64,000 nt of DNA from Morchella semilibera. Its lineage: Eukaryota > Ascomycota > Pezizomycetes > Pezizales > Morchellaceae. The notes below the pieces were generated by a model that saw nothing but the letters and a program-made list of their open reading frames with translations, was not told where the DNA came from and did no database searches. This document shows, in pieces, positions 1 through 11,236 of the stretch. The stretch lies in contig WBVU01000008.1 in NCBI GenBank assembly GCA_009192285.1, forward strand, positions 1,684,370 through 1,748,369, read 5' to 3'. Numbering within the stretch: position 1 is the stretch's first letter; each line of letters begins with the position of its first letter. The translations under genes and the position numbers were made by a program.

Positions 1-89
1 CGCCCCGCGTCTCAGGCAAGACGCATCGTACCCGGGGACCAAGATAGGATTGTATGTGCGCCGATATCCAATTGTATTTCGGGTCAGTC

Positions 90-230
90 CCCTCTAAATA
101 GAGACTTTGCGCAAATGGAGCCAGCTCCATTTTCCGGTCACCTGCTTGATGCCGATCCCATAGCCTGCCAATCAGATAATTGAAGTATAGAGCTGGCTCC
201 ATTTGCGTAAAGTCACTAGTAATTTAGGGG
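90..230. repeat. Foldback MITE-like element upstream of the first gene
   Basis: Imperfect terminal inverted repeats of about 38 bases lie at roughly 90-128 and 190-230. Both read inward through CCCCT, an AAAT stretch, then GACTTTRCGCAAATGGAGCCAGCT. The best-matched core is 103-127 against 191-214. No protein is encoded in the 60-base centre. The element sits about 115 bases upstream of the first start codon, so it may lie in that gene's promoter. No target-site duplication is clear. Confidence 0.7.
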
Positions 231-345
231 CGTTGTTGGTTTCGAGGATAAAAGAGCATATATTCTCACCGCACTGGGAGGGCACGTAAACGGAGGAAAA
301 GATTCATCGAGGTAGCTAAGGACTGACTTTTCTGAAAGACTCAAA

Positions 346-1272
346 ATGACCAACGCCCACCTTCTCGGCCAACCTTTGCACCCCGACTCGGCTAAGCTCG
401 GCCGCCTCACCACCAACCGTCACCGCCCGCACGATGACTTCATAGACCCATTCCCTAGTCGCCCCAGCGACACCGAAATACAAAAGAGGAATCAAAATGA
501 CTTCTACGATACCCGCAAGTCCAGCAACCAATCCCGCTGGAATGTAAACTTTGGATTCCTTGCTAGACTGGGCTTATCCAAGTCCGGCACTGGCACTGCA
601 AAGCTATCGGCTCAGCGGACCACAACCCGGGAGCTCGAGAACTCGAAACAATGGTTCGAGGACGCGTGCCTGCAACCAAAGACGCGGAGATGGCTAGAGA
701 AGGCCGCAAAAGATAAATCTCACGTATATTTAATTGTCGGCTCTCACAGCGCTTGGGATGCCAAGGTGATCTCGGCGTGTGCGGGCGCTGGTGACTCAGG
801 TGGAGCGGCCGCGATGGCGTCGTGGGTGTCGTTGCCACTGCCCCACCCGGTGGGGTCACTGGTGACACTGCCGCACCTGATGGAATCACAGTTGACTGTG
901 AGCACGGGTAACGGATGGGGAGGGGGTGGCGACATGGGGTTTACGGCGGAGGGGGAGCAGGTATTTGCCGTGTTATATCGAGAGGTCCAGACCGGAAGAT
1001 TTTCCAAGAACGTTGACAAAATGGTACTCAAAGAAGTGGGTAACTGGGTATCTGTATGGGATTGGGGGTCGACGGTCACGGGCGGAGGGTATGCTATTTC
1101 CGCCGGCCTCAGCGTTCCTGTAGGTAGTAACCCGCAACTGCTACCGGTACTCCTACCGGAACCCCTACCGGAACCCCTACCAGAGGGGGCAGACCCCCAG
1201 GGACAAGTAATCGCGGTGAGGCTGGGGGAGAAGGAGGGGGAATTGGATACGAGGGAGGATCGATTAGTCTAG
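346..1272 (+). CDS. Uncharacterised fungal protein (LGRL / YLIVG / GEQVFAV motifs)
   Basis: A 308-residue single-exon frame starts at the first ATG after the upstream element. I recognise a layout recurrent in unnamed filamentous-fungal proteins: an early LGRL...DDF stretch (residues about 18-35), an N/S-rich linker, KTRRWLEKAAK followed by VYLIVG (about 105-125), and GEQVFAVLYREV (about 203-214). No function is known to me for this family. The region after residue 265 contains a proline repeat (LPEPLPEPLPE) and an acidic tail, probably disordered. There is no signal peptide or membrane segment. The middle is rich in Gly and Ala, which may mark local divergence. The start looks real because the LGRL block lies close to it, as I recall for the family. 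It is assigned as a gene on these motifs and on length alone. Confidence 0.6.
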   Translation: MTNAHLLGQPLHPDSAKLGRLTTNRHRPHDDFIDPFPSRPSDTEIQKRNQNDFYDTRKSSNQSRWNVNFGFLARLGLSKSGTGTAKLSAQRTTTRELENSKQWFEDACLQPKTRRWLEKAAKDKSHVYLIVGSHSAWDAKVISACAGAGDSGGAAAMASWVSLPLPHPVGSLVTLPHLMESQLTVSTGNGWGGGGDMGFTAEGEQVFAVLYREVQTGRFSKNVDKMVLKEVGNWVSVWDWGSTVTGGGYAISAGLSVPVGSNPQLLPVLLPEPLPEPLPEGADPQGQVIAVRLGEKEGELDTREDRLV

Positions 1273-2230
1273 AGTTGATGATAACAAGAGAGTATGGGAA
1301 GGGAGGGGTGGGAAATATCTATGTCGAGGGGGGGGATGTCGAGGGAAAGCGGGGGGTGGTAGGTTGATGGTCGGTAAAGTGGCTATTGGGGGGGAGACTG
1401 AAGATGGAGGGACTAGGGGTATGACGGGGTGAGGTAGAGCAAGTGGTGATGAGGAATACACCGGTACCTTTGAATTAAGAAATTAAATATTTGTTCCCCT
1501 AACAATTCTATGAATAGTTGCGGTCTGGCCTGACGTGAGTGAAACACCACGCCCCGTAATAATACTCCCCCGTGCCTACTCGCTATATTTTATGATTATG
1601 GACTGTCTCCGGAAAACCTGATACCAGATTACACATAACTCAGGATGAAGATGTTGCTGTCCGAGCCCTGGATCGCTGCACCTTGTACGGTTTCAATGTC
1701 GGTATTAGTACCACCGACCCCAGTCGTAAACATCTATCGGTCCAGTCCCTTCCTCAGGCAAGGCAACTATAAATATAACACTATACTTTCCGAAGAGGCA
1801 ATGCCCCCAATTATAAAGACCATGAGGTTGAAGTTGTGCTACGGTATCCCACTTCCTCCTGGAACGGAATATTCTAGCTGCTCACCTCAAGAGTTGTGGA
1901 GCGGTCCTAGGTTAGTTAGTAGATTAGTAATCAAACAAAATAAAAACTACCCTTATCTAATAGCTTGTCAGGCCAAATTGCAACGAGGCACTCAAATCCT
2001 TTCTGGTAATCGTGATATAAACAGCGCAATAAATGAAATAATGATACCAACTGTCATGCGTGCCAAAAACTACCGCCTGGATGTTCTGGGCGTTAGATTG
2101 ATCATGTTACCATAAAGGGTTTAAGTGCCGTGGATTGAAAACCGGCCTAACAAGCTATCAGATAAGCCAACAGAAAAGGAAGATTGGCAAATAAAAATAC
2201 CAGCACCTACTAGCTGAGTTGTAGTATGAA
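1273..2230. other. Intergenic, purine-rich then AT-rich
   Basis: The first 170 bases (about 1290-1440) are strongly G-rich on the plus strand, with several runs of four to eight G, so quadruplex formation is possible. A 156-codon open frame at 1645-2115 has no recognisable motif and no supporting splice or promoter context, so I do not call it a gene. Confidence 0.5.
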
Positions 2231-2233
2231 GTA

Positions 2234-2404
2234 CCGCAGAACCTCAGGAATAACGAATCGAACTGGACTGGAATATTAGACTTTGGATTGGTCAAATGCC
2301 TGTTGAGCCTCAATCTGACAAAGCCAAAGCGTAACTTTTAGCTGTCTTGACCAATAGGTAAGTGTTCCAGCCCAGTCCGATTCATTATTCCTGAGATTCT
2401 GCGG
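2234..2404. repeat. TA-flanked MITE (Tc1/mariner-like)
   Basis: Inverted repeats of about 42 bases (2234-2275 and 2363-2404) begin CCGCAGAAYCTCAGGAATAA and are bordered by TA on both sides, the duplication expected for Tc1/mariner-type insertion. A second short inverted pair, ATTGGTCA / TGACCAAT, lies inside at about 2286 and 2347. There is no coding capacity. Confidence 0.75.
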
Positions 2405-2631
2405 TAGGTATGGTATTTTCCATGCCACTAACAGAGGCCACTATCATGATATCAAAAGTACAACCATGCGAGCACATTAACTGCGTTTACCTGATAGTAT
2501 AGCTTGGTAGCAGAGGATCACCCCGCCCCCTAGTAATAGCAACTAGACGATCTCACGGGGGTGGGGTCAACCCTGGGATATGGTCAAAGTTGTGTTTGTA
2601 ATGATGATGCAACGGGCACTCAACACCAAAT

Positions 2632-2790
2632 TTTGATGCGAGCGCATCAGCAAGACTTCATTCGTCTCCTGATGTCTTCTGAGCCTCAGGAGACTCAACA
2701 AATATCTGGGGGTCTCAGGAGACTCTCAGGAGACCCGGGAGACTGTTGGGAGACTCCAGTCACAAGTTGAGTTTGCTGATGCGTGAACAG
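2632..2790. repeat. GGAGAC-rich repeat enclosed by an inverted repeat
   Basis: Six or so degenerate copies of CAGGAGACTC lie between about 2660 and 2760. They are bracketed by CGCATCAGCAA at 2642-2652 and its complement TTGCTGATGCG near 2772, forming a possible stem with the repeat array in the loop. I see no coding function. Confidence 0.45.
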
Positions 2791-3825
2791 GGCCATTTTT
2801 CTTTGCCGCTATTCTATCCCTAAAGAAATAATGGATGGATTATACTTTTGATTTGTCTTCTATCAGTTCCCTATCTTTAGTTTTAGATGATGAAAGCAAC
2901 TCCGAGTCATAGGTTTCCCAAGACGAATACTGTCGGGTGCGTCTTGCGCCTCTAGAAAGTGACAGGTCGCATTTGGCTCGTCTAAGCTCGTCTAATCCCG
3001 CCCTATCTCCAACATGTGATATGTAGGCGGGGAGTGGTATTCCGGATGACACTAAGCCCGATCGGGACTAGCTCTTGTCATACACGTCATTCTTGGCGCA
3101 GTTTCCAGGTCTTAAGCGCCCCCCGCCGCCTGCACCTCCACCTTCATCTCCGCCTCTATCTTCACCTCTATCCCTACTTCGAGTATCCTAATGCCCATAT
3201 ATACTCCTCATTCACGCCCAAACCGATGCCATGGACACACCCGTATCTACGCCATGGACACACCCATGCGGACCATCATGCTCAAGCAATCCCATGTTGC
3301 ACAAAGACTCTTTACAGATCTTCAGTCCGATAAGCGGAAATTAAATAGTGGTTCAGCATTAATTGTAACTAGGGAGAGTGTGTTAAGGGCGGAGAAACTA
3401 GAAATGAAGAAGTTCAGGCTAGGCCACCTCATAAGAAGATGCGATACCAAACTCCCTGTGTTAGCTCCACACAGTCGACCTTCTCAATACCTTCACAGAG
3501 TGTAGATAGTCCTCTATTTACTCCCTATATTCTTAGGCTCTGGTCGTAGATAATTATTGCAATTCATTTGATGTCCGTGGTTGGTTGCGATTCAAAGTTG
3601 ACCATACCCCGGGGTTAACCATATCTCCGTGAGCTCGTCTAACCAGACTATGTGCCTCGTGTTCCCCCGCAAACAAAACTGGATAGAATGCCCCCTCCCC
3701 CCCAAGTATTTGTAATGGTACAAACTAGTATTAAAATGTCTTCGTATTGTGCAAGAACCTTGATACTATACTAACTATTTAATCACCTTTTCCAACATGG
3801 TTAGCCAGTAATACCATTCATCAAG
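2791..3825. other. Intergenic with MITE-end fragments and low-complexity DNA
   Basis: A pyrimidine-rich low-complexity tract runs about 3130-3185. A 20-odd-base tandem duplication starting GCCATGGACACACCC lies at about 3227-3265. Two adjacent copies of GCTCGTCTAA sit near 2975, and a 45-base stretch near 3590-3645 matches one terminal repeat of the element at 20,996-21,234, so this is a fragment of that family. No gene is supported. Confidence 0.5.
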
Positions 3826-4809
3826 ATGGTATGTGGTTAGGGTTCTTAGCCAGTATTTCAAGGCGAAATTTTGCCATAGAGCGCACTATTGGGAACCCTG
3901 CCGTCAAGATGGGGGCTACATCAGCCTTAGAAACAGTACTCGGCTTACACCAGGCTAATGCTTCAAGAGGTAACCACAAACCGTTGTACACACATTGCCT
4001 CGGCCCGATCCTCTATACAGCTGCTTATCAATCATGGGTATCAATCATGGGTATGACCTTAATACAGATTCTTCATTCCAATTAGCGTCCCCTCTTCAAA
4101 TGGCATCCTTTCATAGTCATGGAAAGACAGTGTTAGTACTTCCATATACAGGTAACCTTATCAACCTCTAGGGCGGGCACTTCAACACCGCCCCTCAGGC
4201 TGCTTGTGCGGCGCCAGAGAGAGAGATTAACACTAGGGGGCATATGATCAGGGACAACCCATCAGCGCACAGGGAGCTCCTGGGTCTCCCTCTTAAACAC
4301 GGTGCAGACGCCAACTCAAGTGGTGGATATTACGGAACGCGTCTCTAGGCAGCTACAAATGCTGGCTATCCCGAAATGGTAGAAACACTACTTGCAAAGG
4401 GCGCTGTTTGCAACATCAGAGAGGGAAAGTTTATAACAGCTTTGCGTGCGGTAGTCACTGTCACCGAGTGCTGTTTCTACGAATGTAGTTAACATCATAT
4501 GAGGTGGATATACTCACAACCCTCATTCAAGATGGAGCCCATGTTAACACCGAGACTGATGGGCATGATACTGAAATTGAGTCCACCCTTCACTTATGCG
4601 GGCTGCCCCGCCGTAGTCTCGCGTGTGACCTGGCATGTAATGGAAGGGTGGCAGAGATGATTGAGATCCTCCTTGAGAACGGCGCCGAGGTTGACTATCG
4701 CGGTGACTCATGCCACAAAGAGTGTCAAGAGATGAACAATGAAGTCTATAGACCACTTGTTGGTCGCATCATGAAGGACTTGGTGGCCAGGCTACATAGA
4801 CGTGGGTAG
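3826..4809 (+). pseudogene. Decayed ankyrin-repeat gene
   Basis: Ankyrin-repeat remnants occur in order on the plus strand but in broken frames. Near 4088-4140 is LQMASFHSHGKTV. At about 4295-4430 is LLKHGADANSSGGYY, followed after a stop codon by AATNAGYPEMVETLLAKGA. At 4504-4809 is an open stretch with DILTTLIQDGAHVN and EMIEILLENGAEVDY. The helix-turn-helix spacing and the Gly-Ala-(Asp/Glu)-Val motif are diagnostic of ankyrin units. Stops and frame changes between units show that it is no longer one gene. A 14-base tandem duplication (TATCAATCATGGG) at about 4028-4055 lies within it. A hAT-type element is inserted 37 bases after the last open stretch. The parent protein may have been an NLR-like or plain ankyrin protein; the intact ankyrin gene at 21.7 kb is only a distant relative. 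Confidence 0.7.
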
Positions 4810-4846
4810 TGTTGACGGTGAGGGGGGTGGAGGGCGTAAGTCCTGG

Positions 4847-5267
4847 CAGTGATTCCAACGATTAAAACTGGTTGTATTCGGAGGTCATACCATACCGAAC
4901 TGAACTGAATTACATGTCCAACTGAACTGAACTGAACTGGACTGAATATTGGTTCTCTAAACCGGTTTAAGAGTTGTTTTGTTTGGTTTGTAGGTCCATA
5001 AATTAGATGTGTTTTCAGAGTCCTACTCTTGATTTATCAGGTGTAATTAAGCTTGCCTAAAAGTGGTGAAGGCGGGAAATATGTCCTCTATGTGATGGGT
5101 ACCTGCATGATAGAACTGTTTAGTAAACCGGTTTGAAGCAGTATTTGACTGTGATAAACCGTTTAAACCAAATTAGCTCAAAGACAGAAACTCAACCGAA
5201 ATATTAACTGAACCGGTTTACCAAAACCGGTTTGTTTGGTAGAATGGGTGAACCACTGGAAACCCTG
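4847..5267. mobile_element. Non-autonomous hAT-type element with 8-bp target duplication
   Basis: The element starts CAGTGATTCCAACGATT and ends with the complement of CAGGGTTTCCAGTGGTT, matching hAT-type termini. It is flanked by AGTCCTGG (4839-4846) and AGTCCCGG (5268-5275), an 8-base duplication with one mismatch, the size hAT transposases make. Subterminal DNA holds repeated AACTG and AAACCGGTTT motifs, typical of transposase-binding repeats. It is 421 bases long with no transposase. Confidence 0.75.
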
Positions 5268-7512
5268 AGTCCCGGTAATGGGCAGATAGAAGTGGGATAT
5301 TTCAATTATATGTCATAATTATAGTTGGGGCCTAGGGATGGGGAGGGGCGATCAGAGTTGGTGCTACTGAGGAACCATCTATCACGTTCAATACGACCCT
5401 GGGTAAATCAGTGGGTATGCGGCCCAAAAAACGTGGGGTTGGTGAAGTATATATGACGAATGTTAGTGTTTTTATTATGTCCTGTTCTTATCTACATTGA
5501 AATGTGCCCATATGACATGCATACTTACCAACTCGATAGAAGGCCTTCTGATGAGGTGTTCTTAGCTCTAATGTTAGCAAAAACACTGCTGTGCTTCGCA
5601 ATTAGCAAAACCTGTAAAAACTCCACCAGCTACTACGCCCCGCAATCGTATACCCGCTGTGCCCCCCCATACAAAATCCCGAGGTTAGTTCGCGTCACAC
5701 ACATACAAAGCGCTACCACGCTAGACGACTACAGACCCCCATACAGATTGATGGTACCCGCCCAAACTCCACCTGTAGCTACGCCCCAAACCCCCAACGT
5801 GTCCAAACCAACCTTGTTAGTACCAGGGGGGGACCTAGGCCGATCCGGGCGAAATACGGACTTTATGATCAACCATAGCGGTCGATATTTGGCCATGGAC
5901 CGGCCCGGCGCGCATGAAAGTCAGGGCCTGGGCCATCGCACATGAGGACCGGTCATAGAAGAAATAACATATGGGTTCTCTAATCGTATTAACCCAGCTT
6001 GAACTAGGCAAAACAGTGGATATTTAATGATTTCCGGTTCCAAGTTAACCTATATATTGTCCCCCTTTACAGGTCTAAAATATCACCCAAGCCAGCCTAT
6101 ATTGGGAGATCAGTGGGAGGAAACAGAAAGAATGTATGAATCTGAAAACGAAGAAAGGGTTCGGTCGGGTGGAGTTGAGAATTAGGTAGAGAAAGTGTCG
6201 TTTGGAGTTGCTTACCTGGTGAATGTTGAGGCCCGAAACAGCAGCGTTCTAGGTTGTCCAGTGTTGAAGAAGACAAGGGAGGTTTCTTTATGTATTTTCT
6301 ATTTTTATTTATTTACTGGGGAGGAAGACTACATCTTCTGGTACAGTTGGTACGCAGGAGTTGGCTGCCATAATCTACGGGTTTCATGCATGTATGAAGT
6401 ATAAATAGATATAAATACAAAAGTCAAAGTACGGCCCACCGTTGATATACCTGGGCCGGCCTGGCCCCGTACCTATCGGCCTATTAAAAGGCCTGGCTTA
6501 ATATCAGTAGGGTCCGGCCCATTCGACCACGGCCCCACCTGTGGAGCAAATAGTCCTGGGCGTTGGAAAGCTTGTGACAATCTTTTTAGATGATAGAAAA
6601 CGTGCCCACAATGACATTCTAGCTCTAACAGTAAATCCGGAAAATAAGTTATATCGGTTTCTAGTGGAGTGACTCTCAGGCTAAGGTGAGCGCCGCCTCT
6701 GCCATAGGCGCCGTATAATAATGGTTAAAGTTGGCCAGCCAGGGTTAGAACGATTTGATTGGTTGGCGACAAAGTGTTTGCAGCTCCATCTCAACTTTCC
6801 CTCCAGCAAAAGATCGGTTGGAACGCTGGGATCGAGCTAGAATAGGCTCGATTGGGTAACAAAATACCTTAGCTCTGGCTCCGGTTCCGCCTCTGGCCCA
6901 GTCTGACTACCATTAATGGCACCTTGGTAACGCCGCCCTGCCAGACCCGTTATACCCGACAGGGTCCTTGCTGGGGAGGGCAGTGCGCAGACGAGCATGC
7001 ATCGCATCAGGCTAGAGAGGGATATGTACATTGTACCTAAGGGAAGAAGGAACGAAACTGAAAGCGTGACACCAGGCGTGAGCTAAGAGTTTTATTACAC
7101 CTATCTGTCATCTTCTCATGATGATCTGTTTTTATCTTCCATAGGTCATATAGGTAAACGAAAAATCAAAACCTGTATCAATATTGGAGTAATCTTGTGG
7201 TCTCCATCATCTGTGCCCAAAGATATCAGTATCATCCTTTTTCTGCATCTTACTGAAAGTAGTATCGCTCCTCAGCCCCTCTCTTGAACCTAGAGGATAG
7301 CGGATCCGTCCCCTCTCCTAGAATAAAGGACAGTAGTATTTCCTTCCTCCTCGTTTTCCCGCCCCCCCCCCCCACTATCCCCCCACCCCAGACCACATGC
7401 TCTGGACACCTCGTCAACACTTACCAGTGGTCAACCTTGGTGACTAGGACGTCACTCAAACCAAGGTTGACGGCTGGGGTGAATAGTTCATGACTGGGCC
7501 TGTGTTGAATCT
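5268..7512. other. Intergenic, partly GGCC-rich
   Basis: No gene is supported. A 161-codon frame at 5460-5945 lacks recognisable motifs and is compositionally irregular. GGCC-rich DNA at about 6424-6574 ends GGGCGTTGGAAAGCTTG, resembling the ends of the hAT-type elements at 7.5 and 14.3 kb, and may be a remnant. A run of 13 C lies near 7364. A 12-base hairpin (GTCAACCTTGGT and complement) occupies 7430-7471. Confidence 0.5.
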
Positions 7513-7906
7513 CAAGGACGCCAATGGGCCACCCCCGGCTGGGAGATGGGGCCGGCCTGGCCCGGCCCATGCTATTCAAATCATGGCCTGGCCCAAGCTA
7601 GATAGCTCGGGTCAGGCCCGGGCCCCCACAAATGGGGGTGTGAATCACGATGCGGACTTGTGTTCTTGAGATTATCCTATATAGGATCGAGAATGCCATA
7701 ACTTAACATACCACCTATGGTAGGAAATATATAGATTTCGTTTACCTTGTCTCCTACAGTGAAAAGTGTCTATATATAAAGGAAGAACTACTAGGCTTGT
7801 ATGAACACCTTGAAGGCCCACAGGCCTACCCATTTAGCCCGGGCTAGATATTAGCCTCCGCATGGCCCGGCGGCCCATCTCAACCCACGGCCCATCTCTG
7901 TCCTTG
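7513..7906. mobile_element. GGCC-rich non-autonomous hAT-type element
   Basis: The left end CAAGGACGCCAATGGGCC (7513) matches the complement of the right end CAAGGACAGAGATGGGCC (ending 7906). The subterminal regions are packed with GGCC/GGGC motifs like those of the element at 14,320-14,655, while the centre is AT-rich. I find no convincing 8-base duplication, so this copy is probably older than the 14.3 kb one. Confidence 0.55.
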
Positions 7907-9066
7907 GTCAAAAGACGGATTGGTTTCTCCTGATAAGGATCTTACCAAGTAGTTGGGTGATCCAACATCGTTGGTAAGTTGTCCATCGCCAAGGCCCTTT
8001 TCGGGGATCGTGGTTTTTTAGGATATTTGCTGGATTTAGTATTACACAAGCATGTCTATCTAGTCCAAGAATTGCTAGACATCCGGTTAGCGGCCATACT
8101 GGAATCATTTTGTTTCTTCTAGGGGTCATATATCTATCTAGAGGGTCGCTTTTTTGAAGATTCTCGGTAAGGGAAGGGGGGGGTATTAATAAGAAAAACA
8201 TCAAACCAAGCGCGATGTCTTCACGGAGTTTACAGGGTGGAATACCCTGTTTTGGGGCTGGTAGAAGATTTGGGTGGGGGTTTGTGCCCCCCGAGTAGGT
8301 TTTGCATAGGGAACACGGTTACAGCTTGGAGGCTCCATGTCTAATAAAACTCTCCCTACGGTGCCCAGCTAGTGGAGGCGCATCGAACAAACATCCTCGA
8401 ACAGCATACAGACCGAGATCGACGATGAGTTTTCGGGGTACGATAGTCCGCGAAGTGATCGGAAGCAACCTTGTGGCTACGGAATCAGGACCTTGCATTG
8501 GAGAATGAGGAAATCAGAGTCATTGGTGTGGGGTGCTATGGCTGTGATCTTGGGGGGATGAAGCCCCAGATTGAAATGATCAAGGGGATCGACGTTGCAT
8601 TTCGACTCATGGAGAGCCATTCAGGTAAGAAACTGACACTTTGGCTCGTCGGCCCTAGGCCCCCGCCATAGCGAACTCCAGTGAACCGAATATTTGCTGT
8701 AACGAAGGGGCTTAAGAGTATGCTCTTTTTTCGCGGCCACGGTTCTGATCAAATTATTAGGGCTGGTACCCCGTACCCCCCCTGTCCCCATATAAATAAT
8801 TCTGCAGTAACTAATTTATGAGTTTACTAGTGATATACTAGTATAGGTAGGGGTAGACGACTAACGGACAAACTCCCCCTCGACCCATCATGAAGGTATG
8901 AAAATTCACTTTCCTGCCCGTAAATGCCTACCTATTACCATCAGTTCTGCTTCAATTTTGTCAAGGCTAGTTTGAGTATATAGTTTATAATAGTCGCTTT
9001 ATGTTAAAGCAAGTTCAGATTAGTTGTCCATTTACTAAAACCATATGGATGGAAAGCTCGTTATGT
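7907..9066. other. Intergenic, no gene seen
   Basis: Two overlapping open frames at 8302-8671 have no known motif. The rest is AT-rich or low in complexity. I see no RNA gene or clear regulatory site. Confidence 0.4.
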
Positions 9067-9067
9067 A

Positions 9068-9299
9068 CAGCCGCGTCCGCAAAGTTTTGGCACCCCAGTC
9101 TCGAAGCTCATGAGTTCAAATCGTGATATAAACAACCAGATAAGAGTGACTGCAAAGACAATTTATAGTTACATATCCCTATAGTGCCGTCTATCACAAC
9201 CCTTCTCAACCTTACCTTTCGAGGAAGAGGCCGAAATGTTTTGTTTGTTGTAATCGCAGGATCTTTTTACAGCGTGCCAAAACTGTACCCTCACTTATG
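9068..9299. repeat. TA-flanked MITE with AGTTTTGGCAC arms
   Basis: An 11-base core AGTTTTGGCAC (9084-9094) and its complement (about 9273-9285) lie 16 to 18 bases inside TA dinucleotides at 9066-9067 and 9300-9301. The outer bases pair only partly. Length and TA borders suit a degenerate Tc1/mariner-like element. No coding sequence. Confidence 0.5.
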
Positions 9300-10270
9300 T
9301 AAATTTCTGGAATAAACCCTAACCCTGTTATAAGCCCTCAAATTAATCCCGCTATACTGAGCAAACTGCTATACCGAACCGAATCCCCCAGATCACGCAC
9401 GTTCGGTATAGCAGAGGGGTGCTTTATATAGGCCCTCTCAGTCACCCTTGTGAAGGGAGTACGGAGGCGAAGCCCCATATAGGAGGGAGTGCCAGCGACC
9501 GTTAATAAGTACTTATTTAACCGCGAGAATTAAGAGGGTGCCAAAAGGCACTTTTATAATTTCCTGGATCCAGGCACCGGCCGCAGTAAATTCAGATTGT
9601 ATTAGGGGAATTCCTGACACCGTTCAGGATTCTATGTTCAAGCCACGCTGGACCCCAACCCTTAACACCAACGCTTGTTGAGAATTTGTGAGTTCGCGAT
9701 AGATATTGACCCTGAGCGGATCAGGCTATGCCCGTGCTCAATCGAGAGAATGCTCTGCCCTCTACCCTAGTCGTCTAGCCAGAAACGTAGTAAAAGGAAA
9801 GGCCTATTGCCGATCCCTACCAAGGCATATTCTACCCGTTTTCCTCTACCTATGTATGTACTCACTCTGCCAAAAACAAAATGCCATAGGAGACAGGATT
9901 CGATCATTCATGAGCAGCAGCAATTATTTCCACCGTAAATGTCAATACTATATAATACCAAGGCCCGCACTGTAGATCTTGGCACTTGACCCAAATGACA
10001 CTTAATTGGGGTTGATCGGCGGCATTTTAATTCTGGCACCATGAGTACATGGGATTAGGAATACCTGATCATACCAACCAAGTATGGCAGGTAGAGGATT
10101 ATCTTTTTTTCGCCGATCATTTTTTTCCGCAAACGACAGTGGCTCAAAAGGTCTAATGCTCAATATTGGGGACTCAATCGTATTTCTAAGGCTTGTGATT
10201 AAAAGTGACATATCACATGCAAACCTACATGCAGTGGTCTTCTAATCCCGCCTGAAATTAGGCACCCACC
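9300..10270. other. Intergenic with small hairpins
   Basis: A perfect 12-base stem GCTATACCGAAC / GTTCGGTATAGC spans 9368-9412 with a 21-base loop. CCCTAACCCT near 9310 is a short telomere-like match. The 20-base sequence TGGGATTAGGAATACCTG near 10,047 recurs in reverse near 14,078, so it is a dispersed repeat. No gene is supported. Confidence 0.5.
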
Positions 10271-10949
10271 ATGGGCGGGTATATAAGCACATGTTACCCC
10301 GCACATTCGCACTACCTTTACAACTACCCTACAAAGGTCGGAGCGCACTCTAACGGACCCTGACCCAAGCTTGACACTGAATCGAACACCGACACCGGAT
10401 CTGAATCCGAGCCTTGAAGAATCAAAGGACGACCCTTACTCCGATAAGATGATTGGGGAGGCTGCTAAGTCGGCGGGTTCTTCCCAGGCTATTGTTGAAG
10501 AGAATCAAAAACTCCGTGAGGAGAACGATCGACTGAAGCGTGACCCATTCGGAGGGATACCAACGAGGATGGTTACAGTTGGGTGTGCTCGGGTTAGTGA
10601 TTTGTTGAGGATGGATGAGGACGAGTTGGCTCGGTTTGACTCGGCTCTACGTGAATTTCTGGGATGGGTACTGTCCAGGTCCAAAGGAGTGGAAGATTTG
10701 TATAACGGGGAGTTTTCATCAAGGTTTCGAGGTATTTTACGGAGGTTTGATGTTACGTATGTGGACGGAATCGACGACAGGAGGCGGAATGATGATTTGA
10801 AAATCACGGGATTATCGGCTGAACAGAGGTTGAGCGCGTTGGTTAGTGATCGTCGGTTCTGGATATTTCAGGCGGTGCATGGGAATCACGAGACGACATT
10901 GGCAGCGGATACGATGGTGAAGTTGTGTGAATGGCGAAAATTATTCTGA
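10271..10949 (+). CDS. Coiled-coil paralogue family, member A (unknown function)
   Basis: Proposed exons are 10271-10278 (ATGGGCGG) and 10337-10949, giving about 206 residues; the intron 10279-10336 opens GTATAT and closes ACAAAG. The first ATG inside the long exon is only at 10448, which would give 167 residues, so the mini-exon is an inference, supported by a similar mini-exon in the neighbour at 15.8 kb. An acidic, Pro-rich N-terminus is followed by a short coiled coil (IVEENQKLREENDRLKRD) and a helical domain starting VTVGCARVSDLLRMDEDEL. The block FWIFQAVHGNH aligns with LWISRLLHGDD of the 17.7 kb gene. The product ends about 30 residues earlier than its paralogues, so the C-terminus may be truncated. 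I know no function for this family. The TATA-like TATATAA at 10280-10286 would fall within the intron under this model, or serve as the TATA box if translation starts at 10448. Confidence 0.6.
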
Positions 10950-11234
10950 GTTGAGTAGCCTGTTATTGAGCCCGCGCTAAATGGTACCTGAGTTTGACTA
11001 ATTTTTGCCTATAGTGAAGAGGCACGACTCATGTCGTAAGCGAGCACACGGCTATGAGTTAGCGCGCCTTGGCATCTTGGCGGCTGGGTTAGCACGTGGT
11101 TTTCTTGGCGCTAGTGTTTCCTTTCGTTTCGTTTCCTTTGTTTCTCTCTATGAATACAATCAATCATTCATTGGTTCGCGTTCATGACCAATAAATGCAC
11201 ACAAGCCCCCAGCGTGTAGGTACATCTTATGCGA
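10950..11234. other. Intergenic after member A
   Basis: No gene is seen. A possible GTACCT...CTAAT...TAG intron-like stretch lies at about 10985-11015, just past the stop codon, so an alternative 3' exon cannot be excluded, but no continuation of the paralogue domain is visible. Confidence 0.35.
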
Positions 11235-11236
11235 GC

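Noticed and set aside
1645-2115. 156-codon open frame
   Set aside because: No recognisable domain; it sits in repeat-rich intergenic DNA with no clear promoter.
5460-5945. 161-codon open frame
   Set aside because: No motif, promoter, splice context or family resemblance; irregular composition and Pro-rich end typical of chance frames.
6424-6574. GGCC-rich stretch as a full hAT-type element
   Set aside because: Only the right end resembles the family; the left end and target duplication are not found, so it is noted only as a possible remnant.
9305-9320. CCCTAACCCT as a telomere or chromosome end
   Set aside because: Only one and a half repeat units; similar short matches occur at 43.7, 48.2, 50.3 and 59.7 kb within ordinary DNA.
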